DNA from: Tardiphaga sp.
GTDB taxonomy: Bacteria > Pseudomonadota > Alphaproteobacteria > Rhizobiales > Xanthobacteraceae
DNA: 48,761 nucleotides
Reading direction: 5' to 3'
NCBI GenBank assembly: GCA_030147505.1
Contig: JASBVG010000018.1
Coordinates: forward strand, 1-48,761
Shown: positions 9,450 to 18,095 of the stretch, piece by piece
Layout: every line of letters starts with the position of its first letter
Numbering within the stretch: the stretch's first letter is position 1
The notes under the pieces: model-generated
Database searches by the model: none
Told to the model about the DNA's origin: nothing
What the model saw: only the letters and a program-made list of their open reading frames with translations
Made by a program: the position numbers and the translations under genes

Positions 9450-9485
9450 AAACAAAAACGGCCGGCGACATCGTCACCGGCCGTT
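9450..9485 (-). terminator. Rho-independent terminator of trxA
   Basis: On the minus strand AACGGCCGG (9485-9457 region, 5' arm at 9477-9485) pairs with CCGGCCGTT (9457-9465) and is followed by a T-rich run (the plus strand reads AAACAAAAA at 9450-9458). It lies 24 bases after the trxA stop. Confidence 0.8.
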
Positions 9486-9508
9486 CCGCAAATTCAATCA
9501 CCAGCAGC

Positions 9509-9829
9509 TTACACCGCCGATGAAATCCACTGCTGCAGCTTCGCCTTCGGCGCAGCGCCGACCTGGCGGGAGGCCATCTCGCCACCCTTGAAGATCATCA
9601 GCGTCGGGATCGACATCACGCCATATTTCGACGCGGTCTTCGGGTTCTCGTCCACGTTCAGCTTCACGATGGTGACCTTCTCGCCCATCGCCGCCGAAAT
9701 CTCGTCGAGCGCCGGAGCGATCATGCGGCAGGGGCCACACCACTCCGCCCAGAAATCGACGACCACCGGGCCCGGCGCACCGAGCACCGCGGTTTCGAAA
9801 TCGGCGTCTGAAACCTTGCCAACACCCAT
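9509..9829 (-). CDS. trxA: Thioredoxin
   Basis: A 106-residue thioredoxin, the standard length. The redox motif is WCGPC, with Cys31 and Cys34, in [14 protein letters not shown]. The cis-proline is in the conserved SIPTLMIFK segment. It reduces cytoplasmic disulfides (ribonucleotide reductase, PAPS reductase and others) using NADPH via TrxB. GAGGA lies 7 bases before the ATG. It follows addA in the same direction but has its own likely promoter (9895-9923) and its own terminator, so it can be expressed independently of the repair genes. Confidence 0.97.
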   Translation of the reverse strand: MGVGKVSDADFETAVLGAPGPVVVDFWAEWCGPCRMIAPALDEISAAMGEKVTIVKLNVDENPKTASKYGVMSIPTLMIFKGGEMASRQVGAAPKAKLQQWISSAV

Positions 9830-9894
9830 GATCTTGTCCTCGTTCTCTTCAATGGAAGGCGCTTCGGGAATCGCGCGCCAGAAATGATGTATCC

Positions 9895-9923
9895 AACCTA
9901 TGAACGCCCCCTTGCCGGGTCAA
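9895..9923 (-). promoter_or_regulatory. Candidate sigma-70 promoter for trxA
   Basis: On the minus strand TTGACC (plus 9918-9923) is followed after exactly 17 bases by TAGGTT (plus 9895-9900). It sits in the 101-base gap between the addA stop and trxA. The -35 is strong and the -10 moderate. Confidence 0.5.
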
Positions 9924-9930
9924 GGCACGG

Positions 9931-12900
9931 TCACGCAGCGATGATGGCGGCCAGCTCCGCGTCCAGCGCGGGGTTGGAAATTTCCATCATTTCAATGGTT
10001 TCCGTCCATAGCAGGGCGGCGCGCACGAGCCGGTCAGGATACAGTTTCGCCAGCACCCCGCGATAGAGGGCGAGCTGCCGGATATAGGCCTTGGGTGCCG
10101 CCACCAGCTTGCGCGGTGGATTGTGGTTGGTCTTGTAATCCACGATCCGCACCTCCGAGGGCGTCACTACCAGCCGGTCGATCTGGCCGGAGACGAGAAA
10201 GGTCGAGCCGTCCAGTCGCTCGAGTCGGCCGGCCACCGCGACCTCCGCCCGGCTGCCCGGCGCAAACAGCGCGGCCAGCCCCGGCTCGACAAGCAGCGCC
10301 AGCATCTGCCGGGCCAGGGTGCCGCGCTCGATCTCGGTCCAGTTGTTGGCGTTGCGGGCGAGGAAGGCCATCGCCGTGCCCTGTCGCTTGTCCACGGCGA
10401 TCTCGGGCAGCGATTGCAGCAGGCGGTGCACCAGATTTCCGCGCTGCAGGGCCATCAGCCGCTGCCGTTCGGTCTCGTCGCCGCGCGGCGCGAAGCGATC
10501 GTCATCCTCGGCGTCGGAAGGCCGCAGCAGGCTTTCGCGCCGCGGCAGGTCACCCACCGTTCGGCGCAGCCAGGCAGGTAGCTCGATCGGCGCGGCCGCC
10601 GTCACGCCTGCCGCAGCGCTCGGCTCCGGCGTCGCATCGCCCGGCTTGGTATAGCGCTTCACCACGCCGTCCGGCGCCGGCACCTCCTGCAGATGCAGGC
10701 CGGAGGTCTCCAGTCCCTTCTGGATCAGATCATACCAGGAGTGTTCGCGCACCGCATTGCGGTTGCCCGGCATGCAGCCGCCGACGATCAGCCGGTCCGC
10801 CGCGCGCGTCATCGCCACATAGAGCAGCCGTCGATATTCGTCTTCGGTGTCGCGGATCATGCTTGCGCGCGCGGTCGCCACCGCTTCCGGATCGTCGCTC
10901 TTCCTGCCCGCCCACACCACGACGCCGGCCGCGCCCGGAGCCGCATTGCCCGTCGGCAACTGGATCAGGTTCAGCCGCTGCGAGTCCGATGGTGACGATG
11001 TCGTATCCACCATGAACACAACCGGCGCCTCCAGACCCTTGGCGCCATGCACCGTCATCACCCGCACCTCGTCGCGGCTGATTTCCATGTCGCGCTTCAC
11101 CTCGGTATCGGCCGCGCGCAGCCAGGCGGCGAAGCCTTGCAGCGACGCTGGCGCCTTGCGCTCATAGCCGAGCGCGAGTTCGAGGAATTCATCGAGCGCA
11201 TCATTGGCTTCATGGCCGAGCCGACGCAGGATGCGCGCGCGCCCGCCGTCGCCACCGAGCAGCCATGCATAGAAGGCGAAAGGTGTCGCGACCGCGTATC
11301 GTTTCTCGCAGGCGATGAGGCGCGTCAGCGCGCCATTCAGCTTCGCATCGCCCGCCGCCTTCTCGCCCAGCGCATCGCGCAGCGATCCCGTGCGTTCCCA
11401 GGCGATCTTGTAAAGATCGTCGTCATCGAGTCCGAACAGCGGGCTCTTCAGCGCGGTCGCCAGCGCGAGATCGTCCTGCGGCAGCAGCAGCGCATCGGCG
11501 AGGTTCATCAGGTCGATGATCGCGATGTGCTCGGTCAGCTTCAGCCGGTCGGCACCGGCCACGGGCACATCAGCATGTTTCAGCGCCTGGATGATCGCAT
11601 CGAAGGCCGCGCCGCGCCGCCGCACCAGGATCAGCATGTCGCCATAGCTCAGCCGGCGCCGCCTGCCGAGCGGTCCCGTCTCGGTCTTGTCAGCGATCAG
11701 CGTCTTGATCTCGGCCTGCACGCGCCGGGCGAGCTTCACTTCGGGACTGGTTTCGGAGCGCTTGTCGAACGGCGCATCCCAGCCCTCGATGCTCGGGCGC
11801 TCGTCGGGCTGCTCCAGCTCCCACAGGTCGATCAGGCTCGGCCCGGCATCCTCCAGCGATTCATGGCCGGGTGGCGCGCTGTCGTTGTGGATGCTGCGAT
11901 AGATCGCTTCATCGCGAAACACATGATCGACCGACTGCAGGATCGCTGCGCCGGTGCGGAACGAATAGGTGAAGGCGACCGGATCGAATTGCAGCCCGGC
12001 TTTGGTGAAGCGCGTCTGCAGCGCGCGTCGCCGCTCGTCGAATTCGCGCGGTGCCGCACCCTGGAACGAGAAGATCGATTGCTTCTCGTCGCCCACCGCG
12101 AAGATCGTTCGCTTCACGCCGTCGCGCGCGCCTTCGCCGGAGGTGAACTCCGCGATCAGATGCGTGAGGATGTCCCATTGCCGCGGCGAAGTGTCCTGTG
12201 CCTCGTCGATCAGCACGTGATCGACGCCGCGATCGAGCTTGTAGTGCACCCAGCCCGCCGCGCCCGAATCCAGCAGCGCCAGTGTCTGGTCGATCAGGTC
12301 GTCATAGTCGAGCAGCCCGCGCTCGATTTTCTCGCGGCGATAGTTCTCGGCCACCTGGCCTGCGATCACCAGCAACGCCTCGGTGCGTTCGCGCATGGCG
12401 ACGCCGCGCCGGCGGTCCAGCAGCGGAATGATACGATCGCCCTCGCGCTGCAGGGTGGCGATCAGGTCGGGGCGGTTGTCCGAGATCTTCTTGGTCGCGA
12501 GCGACTTTCGCAGGCTCTGCTCCTTGGTCAGGAACAGTTCGAGATATTTTTCGACCTGCTCGGTGCCGGAGAGAACGAGCGCGTCGCGCAGCCGTGTCGC
12601 CTGGTCGCCGTCGGTCTTGCTGCCGGTTGCGAGAATCTCGGCCGTGGCGATCCAGTCCCTGCGCGGCAGATGCGGGCCATCGACGATGTCGTGTTCGATG
12701 GCCTCGCGGGTATCGGTCGCGGACACGCCCAGCGTCGCGCAAAGCTGCGCCATGGCCGTCTCGGTCGAGCCGGCATGGGCGATCCAGGCGAGAAATTTAT
12801 CGCGGCTCAGGCTGGCCTCGCGCACCACGTCGCGGAAGGTGACGTCGGCGGCCGAGGTCATGGCAATGGTCAGCGCCTTGCCTTCGCTGCTGTCAGGCGC

Positions 12901-13419
12901 CGCCGCGGCCTGCAGCAGCACCTTGAGCGAGGCGCGCTCCATCATCTCGTTCTGGTCGCGGTCGTCGAGCACGCTGAAGCGGGCGGGGACATTCGCCTCG
13001 AACGGAAATTGCTGCAGCAGCCGCGTACACAGCGCGTGAATGGTCTGCACTTTCAGCCCGCCCGGCGTCTCCAGCGCACCGGCAAACAGTTCACGTGCCC
13101 TTGCGCGCAGCCTCGCATTCGATGCTGCCACGCCCGCATTGCGGATTTCCACATCGAGCGCAGCATCATCCAGCGTCACCCAATGGCCGAGCCGCGAAAA
13201 CACGCGCTCCGCCATGTTGGCCGCAGCGGCCTTGGTGAAGGTCACGCACAGAATCTTCTCCGGCGGCACGCCATCGAGCAGCAGGCGGATGACGCGATTG
13301 ACCAGCACATAGGTCTTGCCGGAACCTGCATTGGCCGAGACGAACACCGAGGAGGCCGGGTCCGAGGCCAGTTTCTGCTTCGTCGTCGCGGCGTCGGGAA
13401 TGTTGCGCGGGCCGCTCAT
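9931..13419 (-). CDS. addA: Double-strand-break repair helicase-nuclease AddA
   Basis: A 1162-residue UvrD/Rep-family helicase with a C-terminal RecB-type nuclease. With AddB it resects DNA double-strand ends to a Chi-like site and prepares 3' tails for RecA. The Walker A ANAGSGKT is at 29-36, Walker B IDEAQD at about 404-409, then GDEKQSIFSFQGA (motif III). Motifs V/VI lie around VMTVHGAKGLE and LLYVAMTRA. The nuclease motif is VDYKTN with Asp1094 and Lys1096. The frame is open 12 codons further upstream (Arg-rich), but the ATG at 13419 (MSGPRNIPDA) overlaps the addB stop as ATGA and is the better start. Size and order are those of alphaproteobacterial AddAB. Confidence 0.95.
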   Translation of the reverse strand: MSGPRNIPDAATTKQKLASDPASSVFVSANAGSGKTYVLVNRVIRLLLDGVPPEKILCVTFTKAAAANMAERVFSRLGHWVTLDDAALDVEIRNAGVAASNARLRARARELFAGALETPGGLKVQTIHALCTRLLQQFPFEANVPARFSVLDDRDQNEMMERASLKVLLQAAAAPDSSEGKALTIAMTSAADVTFRDVVREASLSRDKFLAWIAHAGSTETAMAQLCATLGVSATDTREAIEHDIVDGPHLPRRDWIATAEILATGSKTDGDQATRLRDALVLSGTEQVEKYLELFLTKEQSLRKSLATKKISDNRPDLIATLQREGDRIIPLLDRRRGVAMRERTEALLVIAGQVAENYRREKIERGLLDYDDLIDQTLALLDSGAAGWVHYKLDRGVDHVLIDEAQDTSPRQWDILTHLIAEFTSGEGARDGVKRTIFAVGDEKQSIFSFQGAAPREFDERRRALQTRFTKAGLQFDPVAFTYSFRTGAAILQSVDHVFRDEAIYRSIHNDSAPPGHESLEDAGPSLIDLWELEQPDERPSIEGWDAPFDKRSETSPEVKLARRVQAEIKTLIADKTETGPLGRRRRLSYGDMLILVRRRGAAFDAIIQALKHADVPVAGADRLKLTEHIAIIDLMNLADALLLPQDDLALATALKSPLFGLDDDDLYKIAWERTGSLRDALGEKAAGDAKLNGALTRLIACEKRYAVATPFAFYAWLLGGDGGRARILRRLGHEANDALDEFLELALGYERKAPASLQGFAAWLRAADTEVKRDMEISRDEVRVMTVHGAKGLEAPVVFMVDTTSSPSDSQRLNLIQLPTGNAAPGAAGVVVWAGRKSDDPEAVATARASMIRDTEDEYRRLLYVAMTRAADRLIVGGCMPGNRNAVREHSWYDLIQKGLETSGLHLQEVPAPDGVVKRYTKPGDATPEPSAAAGVTAAAPIELPAWLRRTVGDLPRRESLLRPSDAEDDDRFAPRGDETERQRLMALQRGNLVHRLLQSLPEIAVDKRQGTAMAFLARNANNWTEIERGTLARQMLALLVEPGLAALFAPGSRAEVAVAGRLERLDGSTFLVSGQIDRLVVTPSEVRIVDYKTNHNPPRKLVAAPKAYIRQLALYRGVLAKLYPDRLVRAALLWTETIEMMEISNPALDAELAAIIAA

Positions 13420-16400
13420 GCGTCGCCTCCGCCTGCGCCGCCATTGGCGGACCATTCCTTGATGCGCGCGAGATCGTCATAGGCGCCGTAGCGGTTCGAC
13501 CACATGGAGAGCGCGAGCGATGTATAGCCTTGGTCCTCGTTCTCAAATTTGCGGATTAGAGCTTCGAGCTTGGCGCGCGCCTCGCTGGCGGCATCGTCGG
13601 GATGCTGTGCCTTCTTGTCGCTGCGTTCCATCTTCAATTCGATCGGCTTTTCCTCGCCCGGCGGATTGTTGCCGCTGAGGCGGACATAAGTGAGTTCGCT
13701 CACCGAGCTGCCAGCGGCAATGCCGGGAAACCCACCCTCGCGCAGGATCGCGGCCTCCAGCGTGAGCTGTGGCGAGAGCCCCATGCGCACCTGCTTGCCC
13801 GTCGGTGGATTGCCGGTCTTGTAGTCCAGCAGTGCGAAGGTGCGGTCGGTGCGATGCTCGATGCGGTCGGCGCGCGCCGAGAGTGTAAAGATGCGGCCGT
13901 GATCCAGCAGAATCTTGATCTCGCCCTTCGTCTCGGCGTCTATGCTGGCGACATTGATGCGCCGTTCGATTTCCCAATTGGCGAACCATGATGCGATGCG
14001 CAGGAAACGCGGCCACCACAGCGCCTGCGCTTCCGGACGATTCATCAGCGGATCGAAATGCACCTTGCCGATTTTGCGAAGCGCTGCAGCGGGATCGGAC
14101 GGGAGAGCCTTGCTGAATTCCAGGGTGAAATCGCCGATCGCATTGTGGATCGCCGAGCCGCGATCGGCGGCAGACAGCGGCATGTCCACGGGATCGAGCG
14201 GCGCGAGCTTGAGGATGTATTTCGCATAGATCGAATAGGGATCGCGCAGCCAGTCTTCGATGGCGGTGACGGACAGCCGCAGCGGCCGTGCGATCAGCGG
14301 CGGCTTCGGTTCCGGCTGCGTAACTGGCGTCACCTGCTCCGGCTGGTCGAGGGCCTCGGCGTAGCGCACGTAGTTTTCGCCGGCCTTGATCGCGGCGGTC
14401 CAGCGGCCCTCGCCCGCGACGGCTTCCATGCGATGCAGGAAGCGCGAGGCGACCGCTGGTGCACCGCCGACCTTCGCCGCATGACTGAGGATCACCTCGT
14501 CATGGCCGAGCAGTTGCACGAAGTCATGCGCGGTGAGGCCGATGCGGCGCTCGGGCAGATCGAGGCCGAGCTGATTGCGCATCGGCCGGCTCAGCCATGG
14601 ATCCGTGCGCGGCGATGGCGGCCAGATGCCCTCCACCAGTCCGCCGAGGATGACGCAATCCGATTGCGTGAGACGCGCCTCGAGCTGGCCATAGATGCGG
14701 AGTTTTGCATCGGCGACTTCAGGCCGCCGCACGATCCGGTCGCCGAAGGCGGTCTGAAATACTTCGGGATAGTCGCGCAGTTGCAGCGTCAGGCCGGAGA
14801 AGCGCAGGCGATCCTCGCCGTCGTCCTCTGCCGTCTCCATGATGCAAAGATCCTCGAAGGCCTTCGCCAGCGCATTGCCGCCCGTATGGCCGGCCAGCGC
14901 GATGGCGCCTCCCTTGTCGTCGCGCGACAATCGTTCGATCGCGTCGCGATGACGCTTTGCTATGTCGGCGAAATCAATCGGCCGGATCGGATGAATGCTC
15001 TCCAGCGGTGCCAGCGCCGTTTGCAGTTCCGCGATCAGATCGCCCGCGCGATCAAGCCTGTCGCCGGAAAGTTTTGCCCGCGGCTCGGCGCGATGCAGCA
15101 TCGATGGTTCGTCGCGATACAGCTTGCCGAGCTCGTCGCGGAACCGGGCAAAGTCCTGTTTGAGTCCGGCAGTGCCCGGCGCCGGTCGCGTACCGCGGAG
15201 CACGGCCAGCTCCAGCGTTTCGACGGCATCCTTCCATCCGTGCGCCTTCTCGCCGAGCCGGAACAGCGGATGTTTCAGCAGCGCCAGTAGCGTCGCCGGC
15301 TCGAGCTGCTCGGCCGCAGCCTCGGCGACGAGCCGCGCAAAAATGCCCGCAGATGTTTCGGTCAGCGCATCGCCGCCGGAATCGTCGCACAGCAGGTTCC
15401 AGCGCTCCAGCGCTGCCATCACGCGCCGCGCCAACGCGCGGTCGGGCGTCACCAGAGCCGCCGATTTATTCTGCTCATGCGCCTCGCGCATCGCAATCGC
15501 GATGCTGAGCGCTTCCATTTCCGGATTGGCGGCGGCGATGACGGAAAGCTTCGTCATTCCTGCGGCGATCTTCTGCTCCACCATGGGCTCGCCAAGCCGC
15601 TTGTGCCATTGCGCCGTCGCATTGGACGGCCGCATCGCCTCGGAGGCCAGCAATTCGCGCCCATGCGGTGAGGGTATCCCGAGCGTGATGACATCGCGCC
15701 GGGTGATGTCGAAACGTTGCAGCAGCGCATGCAGCGCATATTGCGGATGGTTCGACGCGGAGGATTCGACGAAGCCCAGCACGTCGCGCGAACCGCCGAT
15801 CAACTGCCACGAGGCCTCATCCAGATCAGTGTCGAGCCCCGGCAGCACCACGGCGCCTTGCGGAAGCTGCGCCACCGCGTGCAGGAATTTGGCCGTGGTC
15901 GGCATCGAACCGGTGGAGCCCGCCGCGATGATCGGTCCGCCCTTGTGGGCCTTCAGCCGCGCCGCTTCCGCGTCGATCAGCAGGTCGCGCCGCACAGCCG
16001 GTTCGATGGCATCGTTTTGCTTGAGTTCGGCCGGCCAATATTCCCGCGCGATCTTGAGGAAGTCGAGCGTCAGCTGCCAGTATTTGTCATGCGCATCGGG
16101 TACCAGCGCGTCGAGTTCGGACCATGGCACCTTGCGTGTCGCCATGTCGTCCATCAGCCGCGCGAGATCGTCGCCGAGGGCGAGCATCGAGGCGGGGCCG
16201 CCGGCCACCAGCGGCGCCTGTGCGGAATCGTCCGGCTTTATCCGCTTCGCCCAGAAGTCGATCAGCCGCGCCAGCAGCAGTCGTCGCTGCAGTCCGTCGA
16301 GCGCAGGCGGTATGTCCGGCAGGTCGAGTGTGTCGGGCGCCGCGGCATGGGCGAAAGCGAGTTCCTCCTCATCGACATCGCCGAGCGGCACGATGCGCGG

Positions 16401-16607
16401 CAGCAGCACGGCGTCACCGCCAAGGACATCGAGAAATGCCTCCTGCGCCATGCGCCCGGCACGCCGCGTCGGCAGATACAGCGTGACGGCGGCGAGCTTT
16501 TCGCGATCGCCGCGCGCATCGAAACCATCGATCAGCGCGCCATCCACCAGCGCGGTGACCAGCGTGCGCAGAAAGGGCGCCGACGATGGAATGGTGAAGA
16601 CGCGCAT
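13416..16607 (-). CDS. addB: Double-strand-break repair protein AddB
   Basis: A 1063-residue partner of AddA, alphaproteobacterial type. Its helicase-like N-terminus lacks a working Walker A: the position reads IPSSAPFLRTL, with no GKT. A second RecB-type nuclease lies near the C-terminus (ALLDYKTGNPP, Asp928 and Lys930). B. subtilis AddB has a 4Fe-4S cluster held by cysteines around its nuclease. Here no cysteine occurs between the nuclease motif and the C-terminus, so the cluster is absent; I believe this is usual in this clade. The gene ends in an ATGA overlap with addA and begins 60 bases after murU. Confidence 0.93.
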   Translation of the reverse strand: MRVFTIPSSAPFLRTLVTALVDGALIDGFDARGDREKLAAVTLYLPTRRAGRMAQEAFLDVLGGDAVLLPRIVPLGDVDEEELAFAHAAAPDTLDLPDIPPALDGLQRRLLLARLIDFWAKRIKPDDSAQAPLVAGGPASMLALGDDLARLMDDMATRKVPWSELDALVPDAHDKYWQLTLDFLKIAREYWPAELKQNDAIEPAVRRDLLIDAEAARLKAHKGGPIIAAGSTGSMPTTAKFLHAVAQLPQGAVVLPGLDTDLDEASWQLIGGSRDVLGFVESSASNHPQYALHALLQRFDITRRDVITLGIPSPHGRELLASEAMRPSNATAQWHKRLGEPMVEQKIAAGMTKLSVIAAANPEMEALSIAIAMREAHEQNKSAALVTPDRALARRVMAALERWNLLCDDSGGDALTETSAGIFARLVAEAAAEQLEPATLLALLKHPLFRLGEKAHGWKDAVETLELAVLRGTRPAPGTAGLKQDFARFRDELGKLYRDEPSMLHRAEPRAKLSGDRLDRAGDLIAELQTALAPLESIHPIRPIDFADIAKRHRDAIERLSRDDKGGAIALAGHTGGNALAKAFEDLCIMETAEDDGEDRLRFSGLTLQLRDYPEVFQTAFGDRIVRRPEVADAKLRIYGQLEARLTQSDCVILGGLVEGIWPPSPRTDPWLSRPMRNQLGLDLPERRIGLTAHDFVQLLGHDEVILSHAAKVGGAPAVASRFLHRMEAVAGEGRWTAAIKAGENYVRYAEALDQPEQVTPVTQPEPKPPLIARPLRLSVTAIEDWLRDPYSIYAKYILKLAPLDPVDMPLSAADRGSAIHNAIGDFTLEFSKALPSDPAAALRKIGKVHFDPLMNRPEAQALWWPRFLRIASWFANWEIERRINVASIDAETKGEIKILLDHGRIFTLSARADRIEHRTDRTFALLDYKTGNPPTGKQVRMGLSPQLTLEAAILREGGFPGIAAGSSVSELTYVRLSGNNPPGEEKPIELKMERSDKKAQHPDDAASEARAKLEALIRKFENEDQGYTSLALSMWSNRYGAYDDLARIKEWSANGGAGGGDA

Positions 16608-16667
16608 GATGGGCCCGATTCGGAGAACGGGCGCATCATGGCATGATGAGATGCGAGAAGGGAGTCG

Positions 16668-17390
16668 TTACGCCACGCTCGCCAGGAACGCATCTTCCGC
16701 GGCGCGCACGGCGTCCGGCGTGCCGACGTGCATCCACACGCCGTCCATGCGCAGGCCGTAGAGGCGTTCCGCCGCGTTGGCGCGGTCGAACAGTCTTGTC
16801 AGCGAAAACTCGCCGTCCGGCGCACCGGCAAAAATTGCCGGCGAGATAATCGCGACGCCGGCATAGACGAACGGCACCACCTGATTCTCTTTCCGGCGGC
16901 GCAGCGTGCCGTCGGGACGCATCTCGTAGTCGCCCTTGCCGCTATAGCCGATGCTGTTCGCGGTCGGCGCCATCAGCAGCAGGATGTCCATCTTGGCCGG
17001 ATCGAAATTCTCCGCGAGGCGCGCGAGATTCGGCCGCACGCCGTCGATCCACATCGTATCCGCATTGAGATGATAGAATGGCGCATCGCCAAGCAGCGGC
17101 AGCGCTTTCACCACGCCGCCACCGGTGCCGAGCACCTGGTCGCGTTCGTCGGAGATCGTGATCTTCGGTGCCGTGCGCGACTTCACATGATCGATGATCA
17201 TGTCGGGCAGGTAGTGCACATTGACCACGGCCTCATCGACGTGGGCAGCAGCGAGTTTGTCGAGCACGTGATCAAGCAGCGGCTGGCCGGCGACGGCAAC
17301 GAGCGGCTTCGGCATGGTCTCGGTGAGCGGGCGCATGCGCAGCCCGAGGCCGGCAGCGAGAACCATGGCTTTGGTGGGTTTCACGGACAT
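16668..17390 (-). CDS. murU: Nucleotidyltransferase, likely N-acetylmuramate-1-phosphate uridylyltransferase
   Basis: A 240-residue single-domain sugar-phosphate nucleotidyltransferase. The N-terminus MVLAAGLGLRMRPLTETMPKPL is the nucleotide-binding signature, with the catalytic Arg and Lys. ERDQVLGTGGGVVKAL, HLNADTMW and WMHVGTPDAVRAAE are typical of the MurU/RmlA-like group. Databases often call it mannose-1-phosphate guanylyltransferase. I prefer MurU because an AmgK-like kinase lies upstream in the same direction: AmgK makes MurNAc-1-P and MurU converts it to UDP-MurNAc, the wall-recycling shortcut known from Pseudomonas. The function is inferred from motif and context, not proven. Confidence 0.8.
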   Translation of the reverse strand: MSVKPTKAMVLAAGLGLRMRPLTETMPKPLVAVAGQPLLDHVLDKLAAAHVDEAVVNVHYLPDMIIDHVKSRTAPKITISDERDQVLGTGGGVVKALPLLGDAPFYHLNADTMWIDGVRPNLARLAENFDPAKMDILLLMAPTANSIGYSGKGDYEMRPDGTLRRRKENQVVPFVYAGVAIISPAIFAGAPDGEFSLTRLFDRANAAERLYGLRMDGVWMHVGTPDAVRAAEDAFLASVA

Positions 17391-17525
17391 GGCGAGGCGT
17401 CTTTGCGTTCGGTTCTCATCGTCGATTGAAGTGTAGCACGGCGCGCGGCGTCGCGCATAAATTGATCGAGCAATATGCGTGCGGTATGACGGCGATGCGA
17501 CACCGTAACGCGCGTCAACAGGTGC

Positions 17526-17849
17526 TCAGGCGTTTGCCGCTTCGTTCTCTTGCGGTCTGGAATTCTTCTTCTTTTTGTCGCCGGGTTTGAGGAAATTCAC
17601 ACCGATCTGATCGCCATTCACCCAGCCGAGCTCACATCGGCGATAGGCGAGTCCGGTGGAGGACAACAGCAGGAAGAATTCTTTCAGATTGAGTCCCTCG
17701 ACCGAGGTCGCGACGGTCAGCTTCGCACCGGTTTCGGATACGTCTTCGAGAACGCAGGCGCGGCGCCAGGTGCCGTCGATGCCCATCATCTGCGCGGGAA
17801 AGCCGCGCTCGAACACGACCCGATGATCGCTTCGTCGTTCCGTTGTCAT
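17526..17849 (-). CDS. Small PilZ-domain protein
   Basis: A 107-residue protein that is almost only a PilZ domain, a cyclic-di-GMP-binding beta barrel. The two c-di-GMP motifs are present: RxxxR (Arg6-Arg10 in ERRSDHR) and DxSxxG (DVSETG). It ends in a basic tail (KPGDKKKKNSRPQ). It sits between the tsaE-amgK fusion and murU on the same strand, but with 246 and 135 bases on either side, so it is probably its own transcript. Its target is unknown. The gap 17850-18095 holds repeat copy 2 and nothing else I can support. Confidence 0.82.
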   Translation of the reverse strand: MTTERRSDHRVVFERGFPAQMMGIDGTWRRACVLEDVSETGAKLTVATSVEGLNLKEFFLLLSSTGLAYRRCELGWVNGDQIGVNFLKPGDKKKKNSRPQENEAANA

Positions 17850-17979
17850 GCTGACCGATCCTTACGCAATACCGCACGCCCCATCATGCAAGGCATGGCC
17901 GATCCAGGCGACGAGAGTAAGGCAATCGTGGCTAAGATTGCGTTAAGGATTGGGGTGGCGCCTGAGGATGGATTACTCC

Positions 17980-18090
17980 CCCTCATGGTGAGGAGCGCGC
18001 ACTTGCGCGCGTCTCGAACCATGAGTTGCTTGGTTCCCGTGTTCGTGGCCATCCTTCGAGACGCCGCTACGCGGCTCCTCAGGATGAGGG
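17980..18090. repeat. Two-hairpin dispersed repeat, copy 2 (forward)
   Basis: Same orientation as the copy at 9337. The left hairpin is CCCTCATGGTGAGG...CTCGAACCATGAG with GCGCGC arms. The right is CCATCCTTCGAGACG...CTCCTCAGGATGAGGG with GCCGC/GCGGC arms. It begins 5 bases after the tsaE-amgK stop codon (minus strand). Confidence 0.85.
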
Positions 18091-18095
18091 ATCAG

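Noticed and set aside
11047..13482. An 811-codon open frame on the plus strand, antisense to addA
   Set aside because: It mirrors the codon structure of addA in a GC-rich genome. Its translation is Arg/His/Gln-rich with no family motifs, while the minus strand shows a full AddA.
14058..16761. Long plus-strand open frames (410 and 588 codons) antisense to addB
   Set aside because: Ser- or Arg-rich translations without motifs, opposite a complete AddB.
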